Below, piece by piece: positions 39,624-48,071 of a DNA stretch of 57,221 bases. The notes under the pieces are model-generated. The model made no database searches. It saw only the letters and a program-made list of their open reading frames with translations, and had not been told where the DNA came from. A program made the position numbers and the translations under genes. Numbering within the stretch: the stretch's first letter is position 1; the number at the start of each line of letters is the position of its first letter. The DNA is from an uncultured Oscillibacter sp. (GTDB lineage: Bacteria; Bacillota; Clostridia; Oscillospirales; Oscillospiraceae), in NCBI GenBank assembly GCA_910586735.1, contig CAJUJW010000008.1, forward strand, positions 1 to 57,221, given 5' to 3'.

Positions 39624-40624
39624 TATCGGGGTAAGAACCCCACCTTTTTGTATACCTTGGCCAGGGTGCGCCCGGCGATGCGGGAAGCCCGTTCCGCCCC
39701 CTGGCGGTAGACGCTTTCCAGGTGGGCCTTGTCGTTCATCATGCGCTGGGCCTCCTCCCGGATGGGGCGGAGCAGCTCGATGACGGCGTCGCCCACGGCG
39801 GGCTTGAACACGCCGTAGCCCTGGTCCTTGAATTCCGCCTCGGCCTCGGCTAGGGTCTTGCCGGAGGCGGCGCAGTAGATGGTCAGCAGGTTGGAGACGC
39901 CGGGCTTGTTTTCCTTGTCATAGCGGACGGCGGTCTCGCTGTCGGTGACGGCCCGCTTGAACTTCCGCTGGATGACCTCCGGTGAGTCCATCAGGTTGAC
40001 GCAGCCGTCGGGGTCGGACTTGCTCATTTTGTTCAGGGGGTTGCCCAGGCTCATGATCCGGGCTCCCTGGTCCACCCGCTGGATGAAGGCTTCCGGCAGG
40101 GTGAAAGTGTCGCTGTAGACGCCGTTGAACCGCTGGGCGATGTCCCGGCACAGCTCCACGTGCTGGCGCTGGTCCTCGCCCACGGGGACCAGGTCCGTCT
40201 GATAGAGCAGGATGTCCGCCGCCATAAGGACCGGGTAGGTGAAGAGGCCGGCGGTGATGTTGTCGGCGTGCTGCTGGGACTTCTGTTTGAACTGGGTCAT
40301 GCGGCTCAGCTCGCCGAACTGGGTGTAGCAGCCCAGAACCCAGCTGAGTTCGGCGTGCTGGGGCACGTGGCTCTGGATGAAGAGGATGCTCTTCTCCGGG
40401 TCCAGGCCGCAGGCCAGATACTGGGCCAGCTGGTCCAGGGCCCTGCGGCGCAGGTCCGCCGGGTTCTGCCGTACCGTGATGGCGTGCATGTCCACGACGC
40501 AGTAGACGCACTCGTACTCGTCCTGGAGGGCCACCCAGTTTTTGATGGCGCCCATATAAGAGCCCAGGGTCATCTCGCCGCTGGGCTGAATGCCGCTGAA
40601 AATCCGTTTCTTCCTGTTTTCCAT
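39623..40624 (-). CDS. trpS: Tryptophanyl-tRNA synthetase
   Basis: A 333-residue class I synthetase. The HIGH-like region is SGIQPSGEMTLGSYMGAIKNW (shortened: PSGEMTLGSYMG) at residues 12-25 and KMSKS lies in NKMSKSDPDG (about 197). Complete for the family. GAGGT lies 5 bases before the ATG, just after a GGCCCCGG/CCGGGGCC hairpin (40642-40661). Regulation by tRNA-Trp charging is shown by the T-box leader at 40791-41101. The TAG stop is shared with the end of repeat copy B. Confidence 0.96.
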   Translation of the reverse strand: MENRKKRIFSGIQPSGEMTLGSYMGAIKNWVALQDEYECVYCVVDMHAITVRQNPADLRRRALDQLAQYLACGLDPEKSILFIQSHVPQHAELSWVLGCYTQFGELSRMTQFKQKSQQHADNITAGLFTYPVLMAADILLYQTDLVPVGEDQRQHVELCRDIAQRFNGVYSDTFTLPEAFIQRVDQGARIMSLGNPLNKMSKSDPDGCVNLMDSPEVIQRKFKRAVTDSETAVRYDKENKPGVSNLLTIYCAASGKTLAEAEAEFKDQGYGVFKPAVGDAVIELLRPIREEAQRMMNDKAHLESVYRQGAERASRIAGRTLAKVYKKVGFLPR

Positions 40625-40678
40625 AACATACCTCGCTGTCCGGCCCCGGTCCGCCGGGGCCTGTTCAATTTTATTAGT

Positions 40679-40746
40679 TTACCACGAATTCACAAAAAGC
40701 GCAATTGCCGAAGAACAAAAAAATGGGGAACTCATCCAGGGGCCAT
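40679..40746 (-). CDS. Two coupled leader micro-ORFs between the T-box and trpS
   Basis: AAAGGAG lies 8 bases before an ATG at 40746 that opens a four-codon frame (MAPG, stop 40732-40734). Its stop overlaps an ATG at 40735 (ATGA) of an 18-residue frame, MSSPFFCSSAIALFVNSW, whose last codon before TAA is the only Trp codon. This looks like a leader peptide, but it could be a decayed gene start. A promoter-like pair, TTGCGC (40704-40699), 17 bases, TAAACT (40681-40676), overlaps the end. Confidence 0.4.
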
Positions 40747-40790
40747 GACGCTCTCTCCTTTCTGCCGTCCGCTTTCTGGGGGGAGGCGTC

Positions 40791-41101
40791 AAAAAAAGAC
40801 CTCCATCCCGGAAAGGACCTGTGACAGGTTCCTTTGGGACAAAAGTCTTGAAACTTCTGCGGTGCCACCCAAATTGGCGGTTAGGAAAACCGCCCCCTCG
40901 GCGGCGCGCCGGCACGCGCCCTTCCTTGGTAACGGGGGAAAAGCCCGTCGGGACGTAATAGGGGAAACGCTCCCTGTTCAGCCCGCCCTCAGCGGTCCAT
41001 TGGGCGAACCGGTTTCTGCCGCCATCCCACCGCCGGCGGCTCTCTTTGAGAACCAGGGTTTCGCTTACTTGTCCGCGTCATCGGTTTACGCTTTTGAACT
41101 T
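40791..41101 (-). ncRNA. T-box riboswitch (tRNA-Trp) controlling trpS
   Basis: Read on the - strand. Stem I has the conserved GATGACGCGGACAAGTA block (41082-41064). The specifier loop carries TGG (40999-40997), the Trp codon. The T-box sequence GGGTGGCACCGC is at 40870-40859. A terminator stem follows (AAGAC...GTC, 40851-40798) with seven Ts (40797-40791). Uncharged tRNA-Trp pairing with GGCA-type bulge bases would favour the antiterminator and trpS transcription. Confidence 0.95.
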
Positions 41102-41107
41102 GGGCAC

Positions 41108-41137
41108 AGCATACCCCTTCCGGGGCTGTCTTGTCAA
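41108..41137 (-). promoter_or_regulatory. Promoter of the trpS T-box transcript
   Basis: On the - strand TTGACA (41137-41132), 18 bases, TATGCT (41113-41108), with the RNA start predicted near 41101. The 120 bases between this promoter and the end of the next gene hold no feature I can name. Confidence 0.78.
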
Positions 41138-41257
41138 GGGTTCCGGGGGATTTCGACGAAACTGACAAAGGGGGAAGGGAAAGGGAAGGGGCTTTCGGTG
41201 AGATTGACCGGGGCGGCCGCCCTTAAATTGCGGCTGTCCTAAAGCCTGGAAGCTATG

Positions 41258-41728
41258 CTAATCTTTTTTATAAAATACCAATGTCATTTTTTCGTTTATT
41301 ACTTTAAACTCTCCTGTTTGATAATAGCCCATTTTCTCATATAAATGACAGTTGCCTTTTTCCTCCAATATGGTATCCAATTCCCAATTTGAACATCCGT
41401 GCTTATCTTCCGCCAATTTTATTGCCTGCTGCGCCAATCCCCTATTTCTGAAATCCGGCATTATTAAAACAGATGAGATGCGCTTAGCACTGCCATATTC
41501 ATGCTTATCAATAACCCTTATGGCACCTACCGTCATGTTATCAGCCAAGATAAAATAGTAATATGTAAATGGCTGATTTAATCTCATAATCATTTTGTCT
41601 ATAGGCTCGGTTGCGGGATTTGTTTCAGTATCCTGATATTTGTCATATAGTTCCTGGAAAGCAATTATTTGCATATTCCACAGCTTTTCCGCCTCTTCAC
41701 GGGTTATTCTCACCAGTCTTACTTTCAT
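41258..41728 (-). CDS. GNAT-family N-acetyltransferase
   Basis: A 156-residue acetyltransferase. The acetyl-CoA motif is ISSVLIMPDFRNRGLAQQAIKLAE (shown in parts: VLIMPDFRNRGLAQQAI, about residues 90-106) and the C-terminal LYEKMGYYQTGEF is typical. Substrate unknown. Codon use is AT-rich (TTT, ATT, AAA common), unlike all neighbours, which end codons in G or C; this points to recent acquisition. ATG 41728 has GGGAGAGG 5 bases upstream; an ATG-like start seven codons earlier lacks one. It has its own promoter at 41764-41792. Confidence 0.87.
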   Translation of the reverse strand: MKVRLVRITREEAEKLWNMQIIAFQELYDKYQDTETNPATEPIDKMIMRLNQPFTYYYFILADNMTVGAIRVIDKHEYGSAKRISSVLIMPDFRNRGLAQQAIKLAEDKHGCSNWELDTILEEKGNCHLYEKMGYYQTGEFKVINEKMTLVFYKKD

Positions 41729-41763
41729 AATCCTCTCCCTGTTAATCAAGATTTGCCGCTCTG

Positions 41764-41792
41764 ATTATAACATGGTATGGGCTTCCTGCCAA
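41764..41792 (-). promoter_or_regulatory. Promoter of the GNAT gene
   Basis: On the - strand TTGGCA (41792-41787), 17 bases, TATAAT (41769-41764), 35 bases before the start codon. Confidence 0.75.
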
Positions 41793-41863
41793 CTTGTTTT
41801 CGCGGAATCGCCGGAGTTCAACCGGCAATAAAAATCTTGAACAAGGCTTTTTGGAAAATGCCC

Positions 41864-41892
41864 TTGTGCTTCCGAGACATATTTGATATACT
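41864..41892 (+). promoter_or_regulatory. Promoter of the signal peptidase-rbgA operon
   Basis: TTGTGC (41864-41869), 17 bases, TATACT (41887-41892), 42 bases before the first signal peptidase gene. Confidence 0.65.
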
Positions 41893-41934
41893 ACTTTAGA
41901 TTGAAAACTTTTGCACTGACGGAGGAGTTATAAG

Positions 41935-42537
41935 ATGCCGGACAAGAAGCGGAAAGAAGAGAAGCAGGAGAAGCAGGAGCAGCCGGGCCGGGGCCTCTAC
42001 GACTGGGCCCAGGCGCTGGTATGCTCTGTGCTGGCGGCGGTGGTGGTGTTCGCCTTTGGCGTCAGAGTGGTGGGTGTCTCCGGCGGGTCCATGCGGGAGA
42101 CGCTGCAAAACGGGGACCTCCTGCTGGTGGTGAACCGCGCCCTCTGCGGGGAGTTTCAGCGGGGCGACGTGGTCATCGCCGCCAAGCCCGCCTTCGAGCG
42201 GGGCGAGCCCATTGTCAAGCGGGTCGTCGCCACCGGAGGGGAGACCGTGGACGTGGATTTCATCGGCGGCGTGGTCTATGTGGACGGGATGCCGCTGGAG
42301 GAGCCCTACATCCGGGAGCTCACCTACCTGGAGGAGGGGACGGCGTTCCCCTTCACCGTGCCGGAGGGCAGCGTCTTCCTGATGGGGGACAACCGCAACG
42401 GCAGCCGGGACAGCCGGGACCCGGAACTGGGGGCGGTGGACGAGCGCTGCCTCATCGGACGGGCGGTGTTTTTACTGCTGCCGGGACAGACCGAGGAGCT
42501 GGGAATGCGGGAGTGGGACCGCATCGGGGCGCTGTAA
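41935..42537 (+). CDS. Signal peptidase I, first copy
   Basis: A 200-residue membrane protease (S26). One N-terminal helix (about residues 27-48) anchors the extracytoplasmic domain. Catalytic Ser is S52 in SGGSMRETL and Lys is K95 in IVKRVVATGGE; the MGDNRNGSRDSR box is present. It removes signal peptides from secreted proteins such as the dacF-type enzyme. A charged Lys/Glu/Gln head (KKRKEEKQEKQEQ) precedes the helix. Followed by a second copy 33 bases later. Confidence 0.93.
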   Translation: MPDKKRKEEKQEKQEQPGRGLYDWAQALVCSVLAAVVVFAFGVRVVGVSGGSMRETLQNGDLLLVVNRALCGEFQRGDVVIAAKPAFERGEPIVKRVVATGGETVDVDFIGGVVYVDGMPLEEPYIRELTYLEEGTAFPFTVPEGSVFLMGDNRNGSRDSRDPELGAVDERCLIGRAVFLLLPGQTEELGMREWDRIGAL

Positions 42538-42570
42538 GAAAAACATAGAAGTCTGAGGAGAGACAGAGAC

Positions 42571-43170
42571 ATGGAGAAAGGCGCGCCGCGGGCGGAGACC
42601 AAAACCGAACAAAGCCGGGAACGGGAGCTGTACGAGTGGGCGCGGATCCTGGTCTGCCCCGTGCTGGCGGTGATGCTGGCGTTTACCTTCACGGTCCGCC
42701 TCATCGGCGTGGAGGGCCATTCCATGCTGCCCACCCTCCAGGACAGGGACCGTCTGCTGGTGCTGACCTCCGGCCTCTGCGGCGGCTATGAGCCGGGGGA
42801 CATCGTGGTTCTGCGGAAGGAGAGCTTCACTCCCACGCCCATTGTCAAGCGGATCATCGCCACCGGGGGGCAGGTGGTGGACATCGACTTTTCCTCCGGG
42901 ATGGTGTTCGTGGACGGGCGGCCCCTCCACGAGGACTATATCAACGAGCTGACCTTCACCCCGGAGGGGACGGCGTTCCCCCTGGCCGTGCCGGAGGGCA
43001 GCGTCTTCGTCCTGGGGGACAACCGCAACAACTCCACCGACAGCCGGTCCGCTCAGCTGGGCACGGTGGACGAGCGCTATATCATCGGCCGGGCGGTGTT
43101 CCTGCTCTTCCCCGGCCCGGACGCCGCCACCGGGCGGCGGGACTACGGACGGATCGGAGGAATCGGCTAG
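42571..43170 (+). CDS. Signal peptidase I, second copy
   Basis: A 199-residue paralogue of the preceding gene: catalytic S51 in EGHSMLPTL and K93 in IVKRIIATGGQ, box LGDNRNNSTDSR. The catalytic Ser context (HSMLPTL) is nearer the general SipS consensus (HSMxPTL) than that of the first copy (SMRETL), so the pair may divide substrates. ATG follows GAGGAGAGA. Its TAG shares a base with the next gene's GTG start. Confidence 0.94.
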   Translation: MEKGAPRAETKTEQSRERELYEWARILVCPVLAVMLAFTFTVRLIGVEGHSMLPTLQDRDRLLVLTSGLCGGYEPGDIVVLRKESFTPTPIVKRIIATGGQVVDIDFSSGMVFVDGRPLHEDYINELTFTPEGTAFPLAVPEGSVFVLGDNRNNSTDSRSAQLGTVDERYIIGRAVFLLFPGPDAATGRRDYGRIGGIG

Positions 43171-44039
43171 TGGAAATTCAATGGTATCCCGGGCACATGG
43201 CGAAGACCCGGCGGATGATTACCGAGCAGCTGAAAAACGTGGACGCGGTGTGCGAGATTCTGGATGCCCGCATCCCCCGCTCCAGCCGGAACCCGGACGT
43301 GGACGGCCTGACGGCGGGAAAGCCCCGGCTGGTGGTCCTGAACCGGGCGGACCAGGCGGACCGGGAGGCCACGAAAGCCTGGGCGGCCCATTTCCGGGAA
43401 AAGGGCTGGGCGGTCCTGGAGACAGACTCCAAGAGCGGCGCGGGCACGGCGAAATTTTCCGCCGCGGTCCGGGAGCTGCTGGCGGACAAGCTGCGCGCAT
43501 ACGCCGAGAAGGGCCAGGCGGGCCGGGTGGTCCGGGTCATGGTCCTGGGCATCCCCAACGTTGGGAAATCCACCTTCATCAATAAAATCGCGGGCCGGAA
43601 GACCGCCAAGGCGGAGGACCGCCCCGGCGTCACCCGCTCGAAGCAGTGGGTGCCCATCGACAAGGGCCTGGAGCTGCTGGATACCCCCGGCATCCTCTGG
43701 CCCAAGCTGGATGACAAGGACGTGGGGCTCCATCTGGCCTTTACCGGCGCGGTGAAGGACGAGATTCTGGATACGGAGACACTGGGGTGCCATTTGATGG
43801 CGTACCTTGCGGAGCACTACCCCGAGGCGCTGAAAACCGGCTACAAGCTCCCCGCCCTTCCGGAGCGGGAGGGGGAGGAGAACGACGTGGCTTACGGCTG
43901 GCGGCTTCTGGAGGCCGCCGGGCGGCGGCGGGGCTTTCTTGTCTCCGGCGGCGAGGTGGACACCGAGCGCATGGCGAAGATTCTGCTGGACGAGTTCCGC
44001 TCCGGCAAGCTGGGGCGGTTTACGCTGGAGGTTCCGTAA
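43170..44039 (+). CDS. rbgA: Ribosome biogenesis GTPase RbgA (YlqF)
   Basis: A 289-residue circularly permuted GTPase for 50S subunit maturation. The motif order G4-G1-G3 is visible: LNRADQ (about 58-63), GIPNVGKST (about 128-136), DTPG (about 171-174). IQWYPGHMAKTRRM at the N-terminus and a C-terminal ANTAR-like helical domain complete it. Starts with GTG overlapping the previous stop (TAGTG) and ends overlapping the next ATG (TAATG). Confidence 0.95.
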   Translation: MEIQWYPGHMAKTRRMITEQLKNVDAVCEILDARIPRSSRNPDVDGLTAGKPRLVVLNRADQADREATKAWAAHFREKGWAVLETDSKSGAGTAKFSAAVRELLADKLRAYAEKGQAGRVVRVMVLGIPNVGKSTFINKIAGRKTAKAEDRPGVTRSKQWVPIDKGLELLDTPGILWPKLDDKDVGLHLAFTGAVKDEILDTETLGCHLMAYLAEHYPEALKTGYKLPALPEREGEENDVAYGWRLLEAAGRRRGFLVSGGEVDTERMAKILLDEFRSGKLGRFTLEVP

Positions 44040-44569
44040 TGGGAGACAACAGGAAGTGGTCCGCCGCTGATTTCGCAGCGCTTCTCTGGGTGGCCCTGCA
44101 TCTCTATACCAGCGTCCGCAGCTTTTTTGAAGGCTGGTATTATACTTACACGGCCTGGTCTTGGGCCCTTTTGGGGATTTGGCTCCTGGGTCTGCTGGCC
44201 CTGGACGCGCGGCTATACGTCTCCGAGAGACCGGGACTGCTCCGCCTTGTAAAATGGTACTGGGCGTTCAGCGCCGCGCTGGCCGCAGGAGGGCTTATGG
44301 TGTCCACGCTGAGCTTGTCCCTGGAGTGGGCTATGACTCCCGGGATGATCTGCGCGCTTCTGACGCCGCTGTATCAGTTTATGGCGTTTGCCTGGCTGCT
44401 GTTTGACGAGCTGGCGGGATTGCGCGGAAGCCTCCGGTTTGGCGTCTGGTGGTCGGCGATGCTGGCGTTCTGCCTTATCCATTTTGTCTATTTCGCCTGG
44501 CTCCACCGCCGGGCCAAAAGGAGAGGAGACCATGGACCTGTGGACCCTGGAACGGGAACAATGGAATAA
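44039..44569 (+). CDS. Four-helix membrane protein, unrecognised
   Basis: A 176-residue membrane protein with four or five hydrophobic segments (about 10-25, 38-57, 68-90, 100-125, 135-160) and a basic, Gly/Pro-rich end. Its ATG overlaps the rbgA stop, and its last 38 bases overlap the start of rnhB in another frame. The overlap makes the final 12 residues (HGPVDPGTGTME) by-products of the rnhB sequence. An open frame upstream lies inside rbgA. No family recognised. Confidence 0.6.
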   Translation: MGDNRKWSAADFAALLWVALHLYTSVRSFFEGWYYTYTAWSWALLGIWLLGLLALDARLYVSERPGLLRLVKWYWAFSAALAAGGLMVSTLSLSLEWAMTPGMICALLTPLYQFMAFAWLLFDELAGLRGSLRFGVWWSAMLAFCLIHFVYFAWLHRRAKRRGDHGPVDPGTGTME

Positions 44570-45155
44570 GGGCTTTGCCTGCCTCTGCGGCGTGGACGAG
44601 GCGGGGGCGGGCCCCCTGGCGGGTCCGGTGTACGCCGCCGCCGTCATACTGCCCAGGGAGATGGAAATCCCCGGATTGAACGATTCCAAGAAGCTGACCG
44701 AGAAAAAGCGGGAGGTCCTCTACGATCTCATCACCGCCCAGGCGGAGGCGTGGAGCGTGGCCTTCGTCACGGCGGAGGAGATCGACGGGCTGGACATCCT
44801 GAACGCCCGGATGCTGGCCATGAACCGGGCCATTGAGGGCCTGCCCGTGAAGCCGGACCTCTGCCTCATCGACGGCAACCGGGACCACGGAAGCCGGGTC
44901 TCCATCGAGGCCCCCCACGTCACGATCATCGGCGGGGACGGGAAAAGCGCCTCCATCGCCGCCGCCTCCATCCTGGCCAAGGTGAGCCGGGACCGCTACG
45001 TCTCCCAGGAGCTGGACACCCTGTACCCCCAGTACGGTTTTGCCAAGCACAAGGGCTACGGCACGAAAGCCCACTACGCCGCCCTGGACCAGTACGGCCC
45101 CTGCCCGGCCCACCGGAGGACCTTCCTGAAAAAGTGGGAGGCGAGGAGGCAGTGA
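44532..45155 (+). CDS. rnhB: Ribonuclease HII
   Basis: A 207-residue enzyme cutting RNA in RNA-DNA hybrids. VDEAGAGPLAGPVYAAAVIL carries the first acidic pair D22/E23 (usual DEAGRGPL has Arg where Ala stands here); LIDGN gives the third acid and SIAAASILAKVSRD the DSK-like region; the end has HKGYGTKAHYAAL. The start at 44532 follows GGAGAC closely. The R-to-A change in the DEAGRGP motif is a small departure from consensus. Confidence 0.94.
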   Translation: MDLWTLEREQWNKGFACLCGVDEAGAGPLAGPVYAAAVILPREMEIPGLNDSKKLTEKKREVLYDLITAQAEAWSVAFVTAEEIDGLDILNARMLAMNRAIEGLPVKPDLCLIDGNRDHGSRVSIEAPHVTIIGGDGKSASIAAASILAKVSRDRYVSQELDTLYPQYGFAKHKGYGTKAHYAALDQYGPCPAHRRTFLKKWEARRQ

Positions 45156-45511
45156 CCGGGACAAAGGCCTCCGGGGACCAGGGGGAGGCCCTGGCCGGGC
45201 GGTATTTGGAGGCGCGGGGCTATACCATCTTAGACCGCCAGTGGCGCTGCCGCTTCGGAGAGCTGGACCTTGTGGCCCGCAGTCCCGAGGGCGTCCTCTG
45301 CTTTGTGGAGGTGAAGCGCCGGGGCCCCGGCTCCATCGGCCTGCCCCGTGAGTTTGTGGACGGGCGGAAACAGCAGCGCCTCCGCCGGGCCGCGAACCTC
45401 TACATGGGCTTTCATGACCTGGACAGTCCCGCCCGGTTCGACGTGGCGGAAATCTACGAGGAAAAAAACGGTGGCCTCCGGGTGGTCTACCTGGAAGACG
45501 CCTTTGCATAG
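45152..45511 (+). CDS. YraN/UPF0102 family nuclease-like protein
   Basis: A 119-residue protein with the Holliday-junction-resolvase-like core: GDQGEALAGRYLEARGYTILDRQWRCRFGELDLVAR and CFVEVKRR (the E...D...ExK pattern). It is paired with rnhB as in many bacteria. The start is uncertain: GTG 45152 has GAGG 5 bases upstream and overlaps the rnhB stop (GTGA), while GTG 45134 would add six residues with no ribosome site. Cellular role not established. Confidence 0.85.
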   Translation: MTGTKASGDQGEALAGRYLEARGYTILDRQWRCRFGELDLVARSPEGVLCFVEVKRRGPGSIGLPREFVDGRKQQRLRRAANLYMGFHDLDSPARFDVAEIYEEKNGGLRVVYLEDAFA

Positions 45512-45546
45512 ATCAAAAAAACTGCCAGAAAGGTGAGACAGACAAT

Positions 45547-47034
45547 ATGAAGTATTTGAGCACCAGGGACCGCCGCCTTCGGATGAGCGGGGCCGAGGCC
45601 GTGAAGCTGGGACTGTCCCGGGACGGCGGCCTTCTGACGCCGGAGACCATTCCCCAGATCGACGGGGCGTTTCTGGAGGACCTGTCCAAGCGCCCCTATC
45701 AGGAGCGGGCCGCCAAGGTTATGGCCCTGTACCTGACGGACTATTCCGAGGAGGAACTGCTGGCCTTCGCCAATAACGCCTACGGCCCGGATAAGTACGA
45801 TCACCCCGCCGCCGCTCCCCTGTGGAAGGTGGACGGGTCCACACACTGCCTGGAGCTGTGGCACGGGCCCACCTCCGCCTTTAAGGACATGGCCCTCCAG
45901 ATGCTGCCCCAGCTCCTGTCCGCCGCCCTGCGGAAGACCGGGGAGGACAAAACCGTCTGCATTCTGGTGGCCACCTCCGGCGACACGGGCAAGGCCGCCA
46001 TGGAGGGCTTCGCCGACGTGCCCCAGACGAAAATCATGGTCTTCTACCCCAAGGACGGCGTCTCCAAGGTCCAGGAGGCCCAGATGGTCACCCAGGACGG
46101 GGCCAACGTGGGCGTCTGCGCCGTCGTCGGGAACTTCGACGACGCCCAGGCCGGGGTGAAGCGCATCTTCTCCGACCCCGATATCCGGGAGACCCTGGCG
46201 GGGCGGGGCTACCTGCTGTCCTCCGCCAACTCCATCAACTGGGGGCGTATCCTGCCCCAGGTGGTGTATTACATCTCCGCCTACTGCGACCTTCTCCGGG
46301 ACGGGGAGATCAAAATGGGGGACAAGGTGAACTTCTGCGTTCCCACCGGCAACTTCGGGGACATCCTGGCGGCCTACTACGCCAAGCGCATGGGCCTGCC
46401 CGTGGGGAAGCTCATCTGCGCCTCCAATAAAAACGACGTGCTGACGGATTTCCTCCGCACCGGCGTGTACAACAAAAACCGGCCCTTCCACACCACCATG
46501 AGCCCCTCCATGGACATCTTGGTGTCCAGCAACCTGGAGCGTCTGCTGTTTGACCTCTCCGGGGAGAACGACGCGGAGGTCCGGGGCTATATGGAGGCTC
46601 TGAACGCCGGCGGGAAGTACGAGGTCTCGGAGACCATCAAGGCGGCCCTGAAAGACGCGTTCTGGGGCGGTTACTGCGACGAGGCGGGGACCTCGGAGAC
46701 CATCGCCCGGTACTACAAGGACTGCGGCTATCTCATCGACACCCACACCGCCGTGGCGGCGGGGGTCATGGAGCAGTACCGGAAGGAGACCGGGGACAAG
46801 ACCATGACGGTCTTCGTCTCCACGGCGTCCCCCTATAAGTTCTGCGACAACGTCCTCCGGGCCATTGGCGAGGAGCCCCAGGGCGACGGCGTGGAACTGC
46901 TGGACCAGCTCCATGAGAAGACCGGCGTGGCCGTCCCCCGGCGGCTGGCGGCGATGAAGGGCAAGGCCCGGCGCTTCGACCTGACGGCGGAGAAGGCGGA
47001 GATGGACGGCGTGGTGCTGGACTTCCTGAAATAA
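45547..47034 (+). CDS. thrC: Threonine synthase
   Basis: A 495-residue PLP enzyme converting O-phosphohomoserine to threonine. PLP Lys is K113 in HGPTSAFKDMA. Further motifs: LVATSGDTGKAAMEG, NSINWGRILPQVVYYI and CVPTGNFGDILAAYYA. Length fits the longer (type II, E. coli-like) enzymes. A standalone gene with AAAGGTGAG upstream; thrB or hom are not nearby. Confidence 0.96.
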   Translation: MKYLSTRDRRLRMSGAEAVKLGLSRDGGLLTPETIPQIDGAFLEDLSKRPYQERAAKVMALYLTDYSEEELLAFANNAYGPDKYDHPAAAPLWKVDGSTHCLELWHGPTSAFKDMALQMLPQLLSAALRKTGEDKTVCILVATSGDTGKAAMEGFADVPQTKIMVFYPKDGVSKVQEAQMVTQDGANVGVCAVVGNFDDAQAGVKRIFSDPDIRETLAGRGYLLSSANSINWGRILPQVVYYISAYCDLLRDGEIKMGDKVNFCVPTGNFGDILAAYYAKRMGLPVGKLICASNKNDVLTDFLRTGVYNKNRPFHTTMSPSMDILVSSNLERLLFDLSGENDAEVRGYMEALNAGGKYEVSETIKAALKDAFWGGYCDEAGTSETIARYYKDCGYLIDTHTAVAAGVMEQYRKETGDKTMTVFVSTASPYKFCDNVLRAIGEEPQGDGVELLDQLHEKTGVAVPRRLAAMKGKARRFDLTAEKAEMDGVVLDFLK

Positions 47035-47053
47035 CGGACGGGAGGGAAGCGGA

Positions 47054-47716
47054 ATGAAGCCGCTGAGACGCAAGTGGGCCCAGGTTTCCCTGGTCCTGCA
47101 TTACCTGGGCTGGGTACTGTTCGTTGTGGTGTGCCAGATTTTCGGCAATGTGCTTGAACGGGACTTCAACATCCCGACCTTCGGCGTTGGGATGTTCGGC
47201 GTTGGTCTGATGCTGATGGGCCCTGTTCTCTGGCGTCTGACGGCCCGGTGCCCTCACTGCGGAAAGCGGGGCGGGCCCCTGTCCTGGGTCTACAAAAAGT
47301 CCTATTGCTCCCGCTGCGGGCACATCCTGCCCTTTGACGACGGCCCCCTGAACGAGGAGGAGACTCCCCTGGACCAGCGGGCGCGGCTGGGATTGAAACG
47401 GGGCTGGGCCTGGCTGGTTCTGGCCCTGACGGCGGCGGGGACCGCCTGTATCCTGGCGGCGTGGCGGATCATGGACTTCGCCGTGCGGTCCCCCGCCGAC
47501 CTGGAGGAGAAGTGGGCCCGGCAGGACGTGGGACTTCCCCTGCTGCTGGCGGGCGTCCTGCTCCTGCTGGCCATGGCCTTCGCGGCGGATTTCCGCCTGG
47601 TCTGCCCGCACTGCCGGAAGGGGCACCTTCCCCCCTGGCAGCCCAGGGGAAAGGCCCGCTGGTGCTGGCACTGCGGCGCGGCCCTGGCCTTCGGGGACGA
47701 GCTGGAAATGGAATAA
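47054..47716 (+). CDS. Membrane protein with two zinc-ribbon segments, unrecognised
   Basis: A 220-residue protein with hydrophobic segments at about 13-32, 42-60, 115-137 and 158-180. Two Cys pairs face the same side: CPHCGKRGG...YCSRCG (about 66-90) and CPHCRKG...CWHCG (about 190-212), each a likely zinc ribbon. The following gene repeats the layout with one ribbon and a similar start (LRRKWAQ / LKRKWAR), so they seem related. No function can be given. Confidence 0.65.
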   Translation: MKPLRRKWAQVSLVLHYLGWVLFVVVCQIFGNVLERDFNIPTFGVGMFGVGLMLMGPVLWRLTARCPHCGKRGGPLSWVYKKSYCSRCGHILPFDDGPLNEEETPLDQRARLGLKRGWAWLVLALTAAGTACILAAWRIMDFAVRSPADLEEKWARQDVGLPLLLAGVLLLLAMAFAADFRLVCPHCRKGHLPPWQPRGKARWCWHCGAALAFGDELEME

Positions 47717-47736
47717 CCGGAGGGAGGAGACAAGAG

Positions 47737-48024
47737 ATGGAGGTCAGAACTCTGAAACGGAAATGGGCCCGGGCCTACTGGATATTCCTGTGGGGAATCG
47801 TCCTGCTCGGGTTCCTGGGAGCGACCCTGCCGGATGGGGTCAAGCTGCTGGCCCTTGCGGCGCTGGTGCTTTGCGGGGCAGGTATGATCCTGAGCATCCT
47901 AAAACTGCGCTGCCCCTACTGCGGGAAGGGCGCGCCCCGGGCCCCGGCGTTTTTGCCCGGCTCTGGGAAAATCCAATACTGTTCCGTCTGCGGAAAACCC
48001 TTCGTCTACGACGATGAGATTTAG
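47737..48024 (+). CDS. Small membrane protein with one zinc ribbon, unrecognised
   Basis: A 95-residue protein with two hydrophobic segments (about 14-30 and 35-53) and a C-terminal zinc ribbon, CPYCGKG...YCSVCGKPF. Its start (EVRTLKRKWARAYWIF) resembles that of the previous protein (KPLRRKWAQVSLVL), suggesting a duplicated half. ATG 47737 has GGAGGGAGGA upstream. Repeat copy C follows 48 bases later. Confidence 0.65.
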   Translation: MEVRTLKRKWARAYWIFLWGIVLLGFLGATLPDGVKLLALAALVLCGAGMILSILKLRCPYCGKGAPRAPAFLPGSGKIQYCSVCGKPFVYDDEI

Positions 48025-48071
48025 CGCCGGACCCGGCCGCCGTCTCCTCGGCCCGGACAAGCGCTGGACCC

